Source: an uncultured bacterium
GTDB lineage: Bacteria; UBP6; UBA1177
Reading direction: 5' to 3'
Length of the DNA: 64,000 bases
Assembly: GCA_905233945.1 (NCBI GenBank)
Contig: CAJOFY010000003.1
Location: forward strand, 57,868-121,867
Shown here: positions 37,879 to 48,475 of the stretch, one piece after another
Layout of the letters: each line of letters begins with the position of its first letter
How positions within the stretch are numbered: the first letter of the stretch is position 1
Position numbers and translations under genes: made by a program
The notes under the pieces: generated by a model
The model's database searches: none
Seen by the model: only the letters and a program-made list of their open reading frames with translations
Told to the model about the DNA's origin: nothing

Positions 37879-39621
37879 ATGAAAATAGAGCTTACCGTTC
37901 CGATTCTTCTTGATATGCTTGAAGAATATTCGGTGATAGACAAAAACCTGAAAGAGCTGATAGTTGCGCGGCGCGATTATTATGAATCAATGTTTCAGGG
38001 GAAATTCCGCCGGGAACCTTTCGTGACGGAACTAGTCTCTTTTGCCTGCGAAAACGAAGGGGTGAAATGTGACGAAGAACAGATTCTGAAGCTGATTGCT
38101 GCACGCAGCGGCTGCGAATATGTAGTTATAGATCCGCTTAAAATTGATTCCCAGCTTGCTGTCAAAACAATAAGCGCGAAATACGGCAGACTCAACCGCC
38201 TGATTCCGCTTTACAAAGAGGGTGACGCTATTGTTGTCGCGATGGCCGATCCGTTCAGGATGGATGTCATTGACCAGCTTTCGACAAGCAGCGGCTGCGA
38301 AATAATTCCTGTTGTCTCTTCGGCAAAAGAAATTGAAAAAACTCTTGACGACCTTTTCGGTTTCAAAAAGTCGATAAAGGCTGCGGCTGACGATAACGCA
38401 AAAGAAAACTTCAATAATCTTGAGAACTTAACTGGTCTCGGTCAGGCAAAGAATATGGACGACAAGCACATCATAAATGCTGTCGACTATATGCTGAAAT
38501 ACGCAATTGAGCAGGAGGCTAGCGACATCCACATAGAGCCGAAACCGACCGAAACCCTCATCCGTTTCAGGCTTGACGGCATTCTCCACACGATTTATTC
38601 GTTTCCGGCGGAAGCCCATCTTCCGTTTCTGAGCCGTCTTAAAATGCTTGCAAAAATGGATATTGCCGAAAAAAGAAGACCTCAGGACGGGCGGATCAAG
38701 GTTCTTACCGAAACGGGCCAGACTGTCGAGCTCCGTGCCAGCACTATTCCCGTAGTCAGCGGCGAAAAGATGGTTCTAAGAATTTTGGAATCCGGGAATT
38801 TCATCAAAGATATCAGCAATATAGGTTTTACTGACGAGCAGAAGAAATCGTTCGAGGAAGCGATGAAAAAATCCTACGGAATGGTGCTTGTCACAGGACC
38901 TACTGGAAGCGGTAAGTCGACGACGCTCTACTCGACTTTGAAAACAATGGCTTCTCCCGATATCAACATAATTTCGGTCGAAGACCCGATAGAAATTGTG
39001 ATTGACGAAATCAACCAGATGGGCGTCAACGTCAAGGCGGGAATCACGTTCTCAAGCGCGCTGCGCCATATTCTGAGACAGGACCCTGACATCGTAATGA
39101 TAGGCGAAATCCGTGACAAGGAAACCGCTGCAAATGCAGTTCAGGCCGCATTGACAGGACACCTGGTACTTTCGACGCTTCACACTAACGACACAGCGAC
39201 AGCAGTTGAAAGACTCGGCGATTTAGGGGTTGAGCCTTTCCTGATTGCAAGCGTTCTCAACGCCGTAGTCGCGCAGAGACTTGTAAGAAAAGTCTGTCCG
39301 CACTGCGCCTTCACACGTGAAATGACCGAAGAAGAGAAAATCACGCTTCACCTTCCGCTTGAACACACCTACAAAATCCGCGATTCGGAAGGCTGCGTGA
39401 AATGCCGTTTCACGGGATACAAAGGAAGAACCGCCATTGTCGAATACATGCCGGTAACGGCAAAAATGCGTTCGCTCATTTCGAGCGGTGCGACAACCGA
39501 AGAAATCCGCAACAATGCGGTTATGGACGGAATGATGACTTTGAAGGAAGCGGCAATCCGTAAACTTGCCGACGGAGTCACGACTTTCGCCGAAATAGTA
39601 AAAGCGCTTTATTATGATTGA
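37879..39621 (+). CDS. GspE/PilB-type secretion/pilus assembly ATPase
   Basis: VTGPTGSGKSTTLYSTL, ISVEDPIEI, RHILRQDPDIVMIGEIRD, ALTGHLVLSTLHTNDT, CPHC...GCVKCRFTGYKGR. Confidence 0.95.
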   Translation: MKIELTVPILLDMLEEYSVIDKNLKELIVARRDYYESMFQGKFRREPFVTELVSFACENEGVKCDEEQILKLIAARSGCEYVVIDPLKIDSQLAVKTISAKYGRLNRLIPLYKEGDAIVVAMADPFRMDVIDQLSTSSGCEIIPVVSSAKEIEKTLDDLFGFKKSIKAAADDNAKENFNNLENLTGLGQAKNMDDKHIINAVDYMLKYAIEQEASDIHIEPKPTETLIRFRLDGILHTIYSFPAEAHLPFLSRLKMLAKMDIAEKRRPQDGRIKVLTETGQTVELRASTIPVVSGEKMVLRILESGNFIKDISNIGFTDEQKKSFEEAMKKSYGMVLVTGPTGSGKSTTLYSTLKTMASPDINIISVEDPIEIVIDEINQMGVNVKAGITFSSALRHILRQDPDIVMIGEIRDKETAANAVQAALTGHLVLSTLHTNDTATAVERLGDLGVEPFLIASVLNAVVAQRLVRKVCPHCAFTREMTEEEKITLHLPLEHTYKIRDSEGCVKCRFTGYKGRTAIVEYMPVTAKMRSLISSGATTEEIRNNAVMDGMMTLKEAAIRKLADGVTTFAEIVKALYYD

Positions 39622-39630
39622 GGTGATAAA

Positions 39631-40845
39631 ATGGAAAAAACTCTTAAAATCTGCACATTTGCGGTTTTGCTTGCCGTATTTGCGCTGGTTTCGTGCAGTA
39701 ACAGCATCGAAGGTTTTGAGAAGAGCGACAATATGCTTTCGCTTACAACTTTCAACGCGAAAATGACCGACGACCTGGGATTTAAAGTCAAAAGATTCAA
39801 AAAAATGAAGACTGTTTTAGCCGAAAACAACAGTGAAATTCTCTGCATTCAGGATCTTTACGGCAATAAAGTGCTTGATGAAGTCCGGAATATGCTGAAA
39901 AATACCTACGGCTACGACTACGCACTTTACGCAAAGACGACAAACGAGGATGAAAATCTTGAATTTACAGAGGCCCAGACAATTCCGGCATCGTGCACGA
40001 TGGAAGATCTTTCGCCAATAATTTCATGCGTTATGACGAACTGCTCCGATTACGACGCGACCTGCATTGTGCAGAACTGCTGGCAGTCGTTCCTTGAACT
40101 TTCGGGAGAGTGCCGGAACTGCATGCTGGGGAACGGAGTTGAAGCTATTGCGAACGGCAATTATCAGGAGATCCTTGAAACATGCCTGCAGGATACAAGA
40201 ATCCCGGCAAAAAAACTTGAATATGAATTTAACGGAAACAGCGGGGTCCTTCTTGCCTCAAAACTTCCTATGTCAAACAAACAGCCTGTAAAATTAAGAT
40301 CTTACGGCAGACTGCGCACTGCTGTTGCGGCAAATGTAGAGAAAGACGGAATAGGCAAAATACAGATTGTCTGCACAGGTCTTTCGCCTTTGAGCGAAAC
40401 TGAATACGACGGTTTCGGTGAAAGCTGGGAAGACGAACAGATGACTCAGATTGAACAGATTCTTGCGATTCCGGTTGATGATGATGTGGTCCAGCGCGTC
40501 ATTCTTGGTGATTTTAACGGAAATATTTCGGCCGGAAGTATGCGCGAAAGCAATCCCGGCCCTGTCGCTTTTCTCGAGGACCAGGGCTGGTACGATCCGT
40601 ATTTTGATGTCGATTCTAAAGAAGAACCGGACTGCACGCTCTGCCCTGAAAATCCGTTTGTTCCGGATGAAGCGGCGGAATCAGTTCCCGACCACATCTT
40701 CTTCATGGAAAGAAAAGGCTACGAATTTTCGTCAAGCCGCATATTCCTCAACGAATTCACCGAATTCAACACGGAAAAACAGACAAAAACCAGATATTCC
40801 GTTTCCGACCACTACGGCATAACCGCCACAATGACCGTGGAATAA
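39631..40845 (+). CDS. Endonuclease/exonuclease/phosphatase-fold lipoprotein with a Cys-rich insertion
   Basis: FALVSCSNS lipobox, LTTFNAKM, ILCIQDLYG, VILGDFNGNIS, VSDHYGITATM; CVMTNCSDYDATCIVQNCW...CRNCM insert. Confidence 0.78.
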   Translation: MEKTLKICTFAVLLAVFALVSCSNSIEGFEKSDNMLSLTTFNAKMTDDLGFKVKRFKKMKTVLAENNSEILCIQDLYGNKVLDEVRNMLKNTYGYDYALYAKTTNEDENLEFTEAQTIPASCTMEDLSPIISCVMTNCSDYDATCIVQNCWQSFLELSGECRNCMLGNGVEAIANGNYQEILETCLQDTRIPAKKLEYEFNGNSGVLLASKLPMSNKQPVKLRSYGRLRTAVAANVEKDGIGKIQIVCTGLSPLSETEYDGFGESWEDEQMTQIEQILAIPVDDDVVQRVILGDFNGNISAGSMRESNPGPVAFLEDQGWYDPYFDVDSKEEPDCTLCPENPFVPDEAAESVPDHIFFMERKGYEFSSSRIFLNEFTEFNTEKQTKTRYSVSDHYGITATMTVE

Positions 40846-40946
40846 TCCGCGATCCCCATCCTTTTTGACTTAAATTTGACAATTTTGGTATATCGGTTAA
40901 AAACAGCGCGTCGTTTTTTGAGTATTATGAAATTTGGGGGATACAA

Positions 40947-41195
40947 ATGGAAAGAAACGAAGTTCTGGAAAAGGTTATAAAACTGACCAAAGAGAAACTT
41001 GTTGTAAAAAAGAATATCGAAGTAACTGAAAACACATCGTTCCAGGATGACCTTAATGCCGATTCGATCGACATCACTGATTTTGTAATGGAGCTTGAAA
41101 GTGTTTTTGAAATAAAAATTTCCGACAAAGATATTGAAAATATAAAGACTGTGCGCGACGCCGTTGACCTTATCTACGAGAAAAAATCGAAATAA
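40947..41195 (+). CDS. acpP: Acyl carrier protein
   Basis: DDLNADSIDITDFVMELESVFEIKISD (DS phosphopantetheine site). Confidence 0.92.
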   Translation: MERNEVLEKVIKLTKEKLVVKKNIEVTENTSFQDDLNADSIDITDFVMELESVFEIKISDKDIENIKTVRDAVDLIYEKKSK

Positions 41196-41253
41196 TTTTT
41201 TCACTCACATTTCTTTAAATTAAATAAAAATCTTATATAATGCCGCCGGTTTT

Positions 41254-41904
41254 ATGAAAATTGACGCGGAGTTTGCTTTGAACGACTCAAATTATCTCAA
41301 CCACGGCAGAATTTTCGTTATTTCGGCTCCTTCGGGCGCAGGAAAAACAACTTTGGTCGGATTGCTGAAAGAACGCTTTCCTCTTCTCGCGGAATCAATT
41401 TCATGCACGACAAGAAAGCCGCGCGGACATGAAGTTAATGGCACCGACTACTTTTTTCTCACAAAAGACGAGTTTTTCGCAAAAAGAGACGCCGGGCTTT
41501 TCGCCGAATGGGCTGAAGTCCACGGAAACTTTTACGGAACACCTCTCGACTTCCTGCAGAAACAGCTTGATGCAGGCAGGGATGTTATCTGCGACATCGA
41601 TTACCAGGGAGCGATAAATATCAAAAAAGCCTTTCCGGATGAGGCTGTTCTCATTCTCGTGCTTCCGCCTTCGATGGAAGAACTCGAATCGCGCCTCCGT
41701 CTGAGAGCGACCGATGATCCCGAAGTGATAAAAACGCGGCTTCACAACGCGAAAAACGAAATTCAGCACTATACTTATTTTGATTTTGTGGTTGTGAACA
41801 ACGATCTCGATACTGCGGCAGGACAGCTTTCCGCCATAATTTCAGCATACACCGACTCCTCGATTTTCCACAATTCGGAAACCATAAAGAAACTTACGGA
41901 GTAA
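41254..41904 (+). CDS. gmk: Guanylate kinase
   Basis: GRIFVISAPSGAGKTTLV, SISCTTRKPRGHEVNGTDYFF. Confidence 0.95.
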   Translation: MKIDAEFALNDSNYLNHGRIFVISAPSGAGKTTLVGLLKERFPLLAESISCTTRKPRGHEVNGTDYFFLTKDEFFAKRDAGLFAEWAEVHGNFYGTPLDFLQKQLDAGRDVICDIDYQGAINIKKAFPDEAVLILVLPPSMEELESRLRLRATDDPEVIKTRLHNAKNEIQHYTYFDFVVVNNDLDTAAGQLSAIISAYTDSSIFHNSETIKKLTE

Positions 41905-41905
41905 A

Positions 41906-44224
41906 ATGGATAAAAAGACCCTGCTTTCTATTCTAAAAAGCGAACCCTACATCAATATTCCGAAAGTTGTCAGGCCCGATTCGATAATCCGGGAAGTCGA
42001 AAAGCACTCTGGAATAAGCGATCCCGACGAACTTGCCGCGATCACAGGAAGGATCCACCAGGCGATCGCAATGGCCTCCGCAGCACACAGCGGAATCGTG
42101 AGAAAAAGCGGTGAGCCTTACATCTTCCACCCGTACACCGTCGCATACCTGCTGGCTGTGAGCGGAATGGATGACGACTGCGTTATCGCCGGGCTTCTCC
42201 ACGACACGGTCGAAGACACGACGATGACAGTTGAAGAAATCGAGAACGCTTTCGGAAAGAATGTCGCAAACCTTGTCGACGGCGTCACGAAACTCACCGA
42301 AATCAGGGAAAAAATCGAAAACGAGGAGATCTGCCGCAAACTTTCCCGCGAGGAAAAGCAGGCGACCGCGATAAAAAAACTTCTCACTTTCGCGCAGAAC
42401 GATTCACGAATAATCATAATCAAGCTTTTCGACCGTCTGCACAACATGATGACGCTTGATGCGATGATCCCCGAAAAGCAGAAACGGATCGCGCTTGAAA
42501 CTCTCAACCTCTACGTTCCGCTTGCCCACAGACTCGGCATCTACTGGCTGAAAGAGGCTTTGGAATCGCTTTCATTCTACTTCGGATTTCCCGAAGAATG
42601 GGCGCAGATCGACCGCAGCGTAAACGAAACTTACCCGAATCTGGCGGCGACCGCGGAATCGCTCGACGAGAAGACGAAAAACGTTTTCAAGGACTTCGCA
42701 CCCTTCATGGCGAAGAAAATTTCGCGCGTTTACTGCAAAACGAAGTCTTACTACTACATCTACAACAAAACTTTGAAGAAAAGCCTCGAAGTCGGCGACC
42801 TCAAAAACATCCTTTCGGTCAGGATCGTCCTCAAAACCGACGATGTTTTCGACTGCTACACAGTCCTCGGGATGCTCCATCTTTTCCCGGGATTTTCACT
42901 TGTCCAGCGCTATCTCAAGGACTACATCTCGACTCCGAAAGTGAACGGATACCAGTCGCTCCACACGCTGATAAGGTTCAAAGAATACTTCGTCGAGTTC
43001 CAGATCTGCACAGAACAGATGGAGAGAGTCGCGCAGGAAGGACAGCTTTCAAAATGGAAAATCAAGGACGATCCGGCATACAAGGACACGCTTGCGGAGT
43101 GGCTCAAAACGATATTCAGCGAGCTTATCGACTCGTCATCAAAGCCCGAAGCTTTCGTCAGCGACATCGAAAACCTTCTTCCGCTTGACAAAATGATAGT
43201 TTTCACTCCGAACGGCGAAGAGATTCCGCTTCCCGAAGGTGCGACTCTGCTTGATTTTGCCTACGCGATCCACAGTGATCTCGGTGAAAGGTGCATCGGC
43301 GGAACAGTCAACGGAAAGCGCGCGACGATAAGCCAGGTTCTGCAGAACAAGGACGAAGTGAAGGTCGAAACCGCGGAAAACCAGAATCCGCGCGAGGACT
43401 GGCTCGATTTCGTAAAAACCCAGCGTGCGAAACAGTTCATCAAAAAATACATCCAGAAAGAGCAGGACAAAATCCTCGAAAACAAAGGTCGCGAGATTTT
43501 GAAACCGCTCTTCGTATCGCAGGAAAGAGGCGAATTTTTCGACACACTCGGCAAACAGCGCGCTTTCACAAGTTTCGCGAAAAAATATTCTCTGCCCAAA
43601 CAGAACACTTTAAGCGCGTTTTTCATCAAAATTGCTTCGGGCGAACTTAAACTTGCATCGGTAATCGAAGCCTTTTTCTCATCTGACGAAATTTCACGTC
43701 TCATAAACGCATTCCCGCGCAGGGTCGCACCTCTTTTCGTGCTTCAGGACGAGCGTGCTGCAGATCTTTCGCCGATATTCATCAAAGGGATTGGCATGAT
43801 AAGCGACTACAAAATCGCTCGCTGCTGCCAGCCGGTCGAAGGAGACTGCGTCGTCGCTTCGGTCTCGTCTGATGAAGGCTACATTCTCCACAAGCAGAAA
43901 TGTCCGAAAATTTCAAGGATCGATGCGGAACATCTGGAAGAAAACGTCTATTGGTTCGAGTATCCGAAATATGAAATTTCTTTCATCATCAGCCTGCAGA
44001 ACAGGAAAGGGGCGCTCATGGAGCTTGCGAACGAACTCAACGACAAGAATTTCAACATTTCGAGCCTTCATCTTAATGCCGACGACGCCGATGAATACTC
44101 CGGCAAGGTCTATGTCACGGTCCAGGGCTCCGACATCCAGGCTGTAGAAAATCTCAGGGAATCACTGAAAGACAAGGAAGTTATTATAGATTTCAAAATC
44201 AACAACATTCATTACAGAGGTTAA
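41906..44224 (+). CDS. RelA/SpoT-family (p)ppGpp synthetase/hydrolase (HD, synthetase, TGS, ACT)
   Basis: GLLHDTVEDTTMT (HD), KVNGYQSLHTLI (synthetase), FTPNGEEIPLPEGATLLDFAYAIHSDLG (TGS), C-terminal ACT. Confidence 0.95.
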   Translation: MDKKTLLSILKSEPYINIPKVVRPDSIIREVEKHSGISDPDELAAITGRIHQAIAMASAAHSGIVRKSGEPYIFHPYTVAYLLAVSGMDDDCVIAGLLHDTVEDTTMTVEEIENAFGKNVANLVDGVTKLTEIREKIENEEICRKLSREEKQATAIKKLLTFAQNDSRIIIIKLFDRLHNMMTLDAMIPEKQKRIALETLNLYVPLAHRLGIYWLKEALESLSFYFGFPEEWAQIDRSVNETYPNLAATAESLDEKTKNVFKDFAPFMAKKISRVYCKTKSYYYIYNKTLKKSLEVGDLKNILSVRIVLKTDDVFDCYTVLGMLHLFPGFSLVQRYLKDYISTPKVNGYQSLHTLIRFKEYFVEFQICTEQMERVAQEGQLSKWKIKDDPAYKDTLAEWLKTIFSELIDSSSKPEAFVSDIENLLPLDKMIVFTPNGEEIPLPEGATLLDFAYAIHSDLGERCIGGTVNGKRATISQVLQNKDEVKVETAENQNPREDWLDFVKTQRAKQFIKKYIQKEQDKILENKGREILKPLFVSQERGEFFDTLGKQRAFTSFAKKYSLPKQNTLSAFFIKIASGELKLASVIEAFFSSDEISRLINAFPRRVAPLFVLQDERAADLSPIFIKGIGMISDYKIARCCQPVEGDCVVASVSSDEGYILHKQKCPKISRIDAEHLEENVYWFEYPKYEISFIISLQNRKGALMELANELNDKNFNISSLHLNADDADEYSGKVYVTVQGSDIQAVENLRESLKDKEVIIDFKINNIHYRG

Positions 44225-44225
44225 A

Positions 44226-45098
44226 ATGAAAGGTGTTTACACGGCGATAGTCACCCCTTTCAAAAAGTCGGGTGAAATCGATTTCAATGCATTCGGAAAA
44301 CTGCTTGACGAGCAGGTCGAAGCCAAGGTTTCAGGCGTTGTCGTAGCAGGAACGACAGGCGAAGGGGCAACTTTGAGCCTTGCAGAAAAAGAGGAACTTT
44401 TCTGCTTCACGAAGGAAAAATGCCCGAAACTCGACCTTGTTGCGGGAACTGGAACAAACAATACGGCAGACAGCGTAAAACAGACGGAAGCCGCTCTCAA
44501 AGCAGGGATCGACAAAGTCCTCATTGTCACTCCATACTACAACAAACCCACTCCGAAAGGGCTTTTCGCGCACTACAGTTCCATTGCGAAAACCGGCGCA
44601 AAAATTGTCCTTTACAACGTTCCGGGAAGGACCGGTCTCAACATTGCTCCGGCTGCACTCAAACTGGTTTCTAAAATCAAAAAAGTCGTCGCGGTAAAAG
44701 AGGCAACAGGCGATCTCGGAAGACTTGCGGACTATCTCGACAGCGTAGGAACAGAGCGTTTTGACTTCCTTTCCGGTGATGATTTCACGGTCGTTCCCTT
44801 CATTTCGATGGGCGGAAAAGGAGTCATCAGCGTTCTTTCAAACATCTACCCCGAAATCTGCGTAAAAATGGTTGACGCCGCGCTTAAAGGCGACTTTGCA
44901 ACAGCGGCAAAAATCCAGCTTGCGACAAACAAAATCAACCACGCGATGTTCATGGAATCAAATCCGATCCCTGTAAAAACGGCTCTCGCGATGAAGAAAA
45001 AATGCACAGATAAGTTCCGCGAGCCGCTTGCGAACATGGAAGAAGCAAACATCGAAAAACTTGCGGAAATAATCAAGGATTTCGAAAAAACTCTTTAA
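44226..45098 (+). CDS. dapA: 4-hydroxy-tetrahydrodipicolinate synthase
   Basis: GVYTAIVTPFKKSGEID, VAGTTGEGATLSLAEKEEL, YNVPGRTGLNI, AVKEATGD. Confidence 0.96.
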   Translation: MKGVYTAIVTPFKKSGEIDFNAFGKLLDEQVEAKVSGVVVAGTTGEGATLSLAEKEELFCFTKEKCPKLDLVAGTGTNNTADSVKQTEAALKAGIDKVLIVTPYYNKPTPKGLFAHYSSIAKTGAKIVLYNVPGRTGLNIAPAALKLVSKIKKVVAVKEATGDLGRLADYLDSVGTERFDFLSGDDFTVVPFISMGGKGVISVLSNIYPEICVKMVDAALKGDFATAAKIQLATNKINHAMFMESNPIPVKTALAMKKKCTDKFREPLANMEEANIEKLAEIIKDFEKTL

Positions 45099-45233
45099 TA
45101 GAAATTTTTCAAATTATGGATTGAAAATATAAACGGATCTTTTTCACAATATTTCAAATAATTTTGCAAAAAATTGATAAATTCGCATTCTTATGATAAT
45201 TAAATTTGTAAAATTTGTTTGTTAGATAAAAAC

Positions 45234-46418
45234 ATGGAAGACAAAGCAATCATTTGCGATGAAAGTGATTTGAGATCCAAAATCTACATTATTCGCGGAA
45301 AACAGGTGATGCTGGACTTTGATCTGGCTGAAATTTATGGGTATACGGTCAAGGCATTTAATCAACAAGTTAAGAATAATATTGAGAAATTTGATGATGA
45401 TTTCAGGTTTCAGCTGATTTGGGAAGAGATGCTCGAAATTTCTAAATGTTCAAGGTCAAAATTTTTGACCTTGAACGAAAAAGGCACTCGAGGGAGTAAT
45501 ATTAAATACCTTCCTTACGCTTTCACAGAACAGGGAATCTATATGCTGATGACTGTTCTTCGCGGCGATTTGGCGATTAAACAGAGCAAAATTCTGGTTA
45601 TCAGAAGCCGACAAGTGATGATTGACCGCGATCTTGCTGAGCTTTACGGTGTCGAAACCAAACGGCTTAACGAGCAGGTGCGCAGAAACATTGAAAGATT
45701 CCCGAAAGATTTTTGTTTTCAGCTTAATGACGGTGAAACAAAAGAACTGGTCGCATTTTGCGACCGGTTCGCCAGTATGAAACATTCCACGGTGAATCCT
45801 TACGCTTTTACTGAGCAGGGAATAGCAATGCTTTCGTCGGTTTTGAGAAGTCCGAACGCAGTCGAAGTAAACATTCAAATTATGCGTGCCTTTATCGCAA
45901 TGCGCCGCTTTATGCAGACAAACGCACAGGTCTTTCAAAGACTGGAGAGAGTTGAAAAACATCAGTTGGATTCTGATAAAAAAATCGATGAACTTTTCGA
46001 CAAAATGGACCGATACAAAATTGAAGACAAACAGGGAATTTTTTTCCAAGGTCAGATTTTCGATGCTTATGCGAAATTCGAGTCATTTATTGCCGAGGCT
46101 GAAAAAGAGATCATTCTGATTGACAATTATGTCGATTTAACGGTTCTGGAACGCTTGGCGAAGAAGAAAAACGGCGTCCAAGTCACGATTTTTACTTGTC
46201 CTAAGACTAAAATTACTCCTTTGGATATCCAAAAATTCAATGAACAATATCCAGTGCTTGAACTGAACCATACAGAAAAAATCCATGACCGGTTTTTGAT
46301 AATCGACAACAAAATCCTTTACCATATCGGGGCATCACTAAAAGATTTAGGCAAAAAATGCTTTGCTTTCGAAATCTTGGATTCATCGTGGATTCAAGAA
46401 ATTATGGGGAATATGTGA
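45234..46418 (+). CDS. Double ORF6N-domain protein with C-terminal PLD-like region
   Basis: Two related units: IYIIRGKQVMLDFDLAEIYGY...PYAFTEQGIYMLMTVLR and ILVIRSRQVMIDRDLAELYGVETKRLNEQVRRNIERFP...PYAFTEQGIAMLSSVLR; C-terminal IHDRFLIIDNKILYHIGASLKDLG. Confidence 0.85.
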   Translation: MEDKAIICDESDLRSKIYIIRGKQVMLDFDLAEIYGYTVKAFNQQVKNNIEKFDDDFRFQLIWEEMLEISKCSRSKFLTLNEKGTRGSNIKYLPYAFTEQGIYMLMTVLRGDLAIKQSKILVIRSRQVMIDRDLAELYGVETKRLNEQVRRNIERFPKDFCFQLNDGETKELVAFCDRFASMKHSTVNPYAFTEQGIAMLSSVLRSPNAVEVNIQIMRAFIAMRRFMQTNAQVFQRLERVEKHQLDSDKKIDELFDKMDRYKIEDKQGIFFQGQIFDAYAKFESFIAEAEKEIILIDNYVDLTVLERLAKKKNGVQVTIFTCPKTKITPLDIQKFNEQYPVLELNHTEKIHDRFLIIDNKILYHIGASLKDLGKKCFAFEILDSSWIQEIMGNM

Positions 46419-46422
46419 AAAC

Positions 46423-47301
46423 CTAAAAACTGAATCCTACCAACGCATAAGCACCACCTTTTGTCGGCAGAACTGAAACATTGTTGAGTTCAAGATATTC
46501 GCCTTCTCTTTGCATTTTGCGTCCTTTGACTACAAGATATGTTCCACCGGCTATTGATCCAACGGTCAAGATTATACCAATACTCAACATTGTTTTTGAA
46601 GTGGTTGTTGGTTTATCATAGATACCTTCATTATTAGGATTTTCATCCATAGCTATAAAACTTAGACCGGTTAAAAGGACACCCGCAGTAGTTCCTATAA
46701 CCAAAACCGAAATTCCTGCATCGCGGTACATTTTCCCGTCATCTTTCAGTCTTGCGGCGGTTATTTTTCTGTCGGTTTCGGATTTTTCTCCTATTTCGCT
46801 TTGTTCTTTGTTCATGGCTGAATCATAAGCGTGGATCACTTTTTCGGCGATATTGTCAAGAGCTGTACTGAGCGATTCTTCTGAGCCGTCGTATTTCTCT
46901 CTTGCTCCGACAATTGTTGCTTCTTTGGCAAGATCGATAAGTTCAGAGGCAATAATAAAAGTTTTGCCGAGACGTGTGATTGTTGTCCGCAAAATTGTGT
47001 CTGCTGAAAGAGCCTGACCGAGCGGAATCTGGCAGTTTTTGTCGTTACATTCTTTGTAGGATTCCTTTTTCATCTCTTTTATCATCGCCTGTTCCTGCCG
47101 CTCTTTTGCGATAACCGTGTATTTGTTAGCGCTTGTTAGGGCACTGCGGAGATATTCTGTCGCATCGGAAAGGAGCTGCTTAGACAAAGTGCCGCTTCTG
47201 TCTTCAAATTCCATAACAGCGAGCCGGAGTTTTTCATCATCTTCGGCAAACATTTTGAAAAAAGCGCAGAAAAGCACGAAAACAATCAAAATTTTCTTCA
47301 T
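46423..47301 (-). CDS. Exported CsgG/TolB-N-like protein with two C-terminal transmembrane segments
   Basis: MKKILIVFVLFCAFFKMFA signal; LRLAVMEFEDRSGTLSKQLLSDATEYLRSALTSANKYTVIAKER. Confidence 0.6.
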   Translation of the reverse strand: MKKILIVFVLFCAFFKMFAEDDEKLRLAVMEFEDRSGTLSKQLLSDATEYLRSALTSANKYTVIAKERQEQAMIKEMKKESYKECNDKNCQIPLGQALSADTILRTTITRLGKTFIIASELIDLAKEATIVGAREKYDGSEESLSTALDNIAEKVIHAYDSAMNKEQSEIGEKSETDRKITAARLKDDGKMYRDAGISVLVIGTTAGVLLTGLSFIAMDENPNNEGIYDKPTTTSKTMLSIGIILTVGSIAGGTYLVVKGRKMQREGEYLELNNVSVLPTKGGAYALVGFSF

Positions 47302-47430
47302 TTTTCCATCCTATAAAACAATCAAAAACAAAAAATTTTAGAGAATTTCAAGTGGATGACAAGTTTTCGTCCTTGTTTTCAAACCGTTTTTCACTATAAT
47401 TCGCCGGTGCAACTTCAATTTGGAGGCAAG

Positions 47431-48469
47431 ATGACACTGAATTTCGCCCTTGTCGGCTGCGGCAGAATTGTCAAAAAGCATATTGACGCACTTTTGAATA
47501 TTCCGAAAGCGCGTCTTGTCGCGGTCTGCGATATTGTTCCCGAAAAAGCTGAAAAAGCGGGAAAAACAGCGGGTGTTCCGTGGTATACGAGCTATGACGA
47601 AATGCTTACGGCTCATCCTGAAACCGATGTTGTGAACATTCTGACCCCGAGTGGACTTCACCCGAAACACACAATCGACATCGTGAAAAAGTATAAAAAA
47701 CACATCGTCTGCGAAAAGCCTATGGCCTTGAAATTAAGCGACGCCTGTGCGCCTTTTCATTGTGAAGCAGAACCGCTTCAACCTGCCGGTTCAGATTCTG
47801 AGAAAAAAACTCGAAAACGGCGGTTTCGGGAGGCTTGTGATGGGAACAGTGCGCGTCAGATGGTGCCGGAAGCAGGAATACTATGATTCCGACCCGTGGC
47901 GCGGAACATGGGCTTACGACGGCGGAGTCATCACCAACCAGGCAAGCCATCACATCGACCTGCTTGAATGGATGCTGGGTGAACCTGTGAGCGTAATGGC
48001 AATGAACGGAACTTATCTCGTAAACATCGAAGCAGACGACACATGCGCCGCGATAATCAGGTTCAGAAACGGCGCTCTCGGAATAGTAGAAGCGACAACA
48101 GCGACGCGTCCAGCCGACCTCGAAGGTTCTCTTTCGATACTCGGTGAAAAAGGAAACTGCGTAATCGGCGGCTTTGCGGTAAACAAAATGCAGGAGTGGA
48201 ATTTCGAAGGCGAAACACCTGACGAAAGGAAGGAAATTCTTGAAAAATACAGCGAGAACCCGCCCAACGTCTACGGTTTCGGGCACATCCGCTACCTTGA
48301 AAGCGTCATCGACTGCATCGAAAACGGCAAACACGCACTTGTTGACGGCCTTGAGGGGCGCAAGTCGCTCGAACTTATAAACGCAATCTACGAATCGGTC
48401 GAAACGGGCAAGGAAGTCCATCTCGTTTTCGAGCCTAAAGAATCAAAACTCGGAAGAACAAATTTTTGA
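47431..48469 (+). pseudogene. Gfo/Idh/MocA oxidoreductase (WlbA/WbpB-like), frameshifted at ~47745
   Basis: N-terminal LNFALVGCGRIVKKHIDALL...CEKPMALKLSDA in one frame; VRLFIVKQNRFNLPVQ...GGVITNQASHHIDLLEW continues from 47747 in another frame. Confidence 0.82.
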
Positions 48470-48475
48470 GGAAAA

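Noticed and set aside
42598-43188. Alternate-frame ORF inside relA/spoT
   Set aside because: Arg-rich shadow frame of a well-supported gene.
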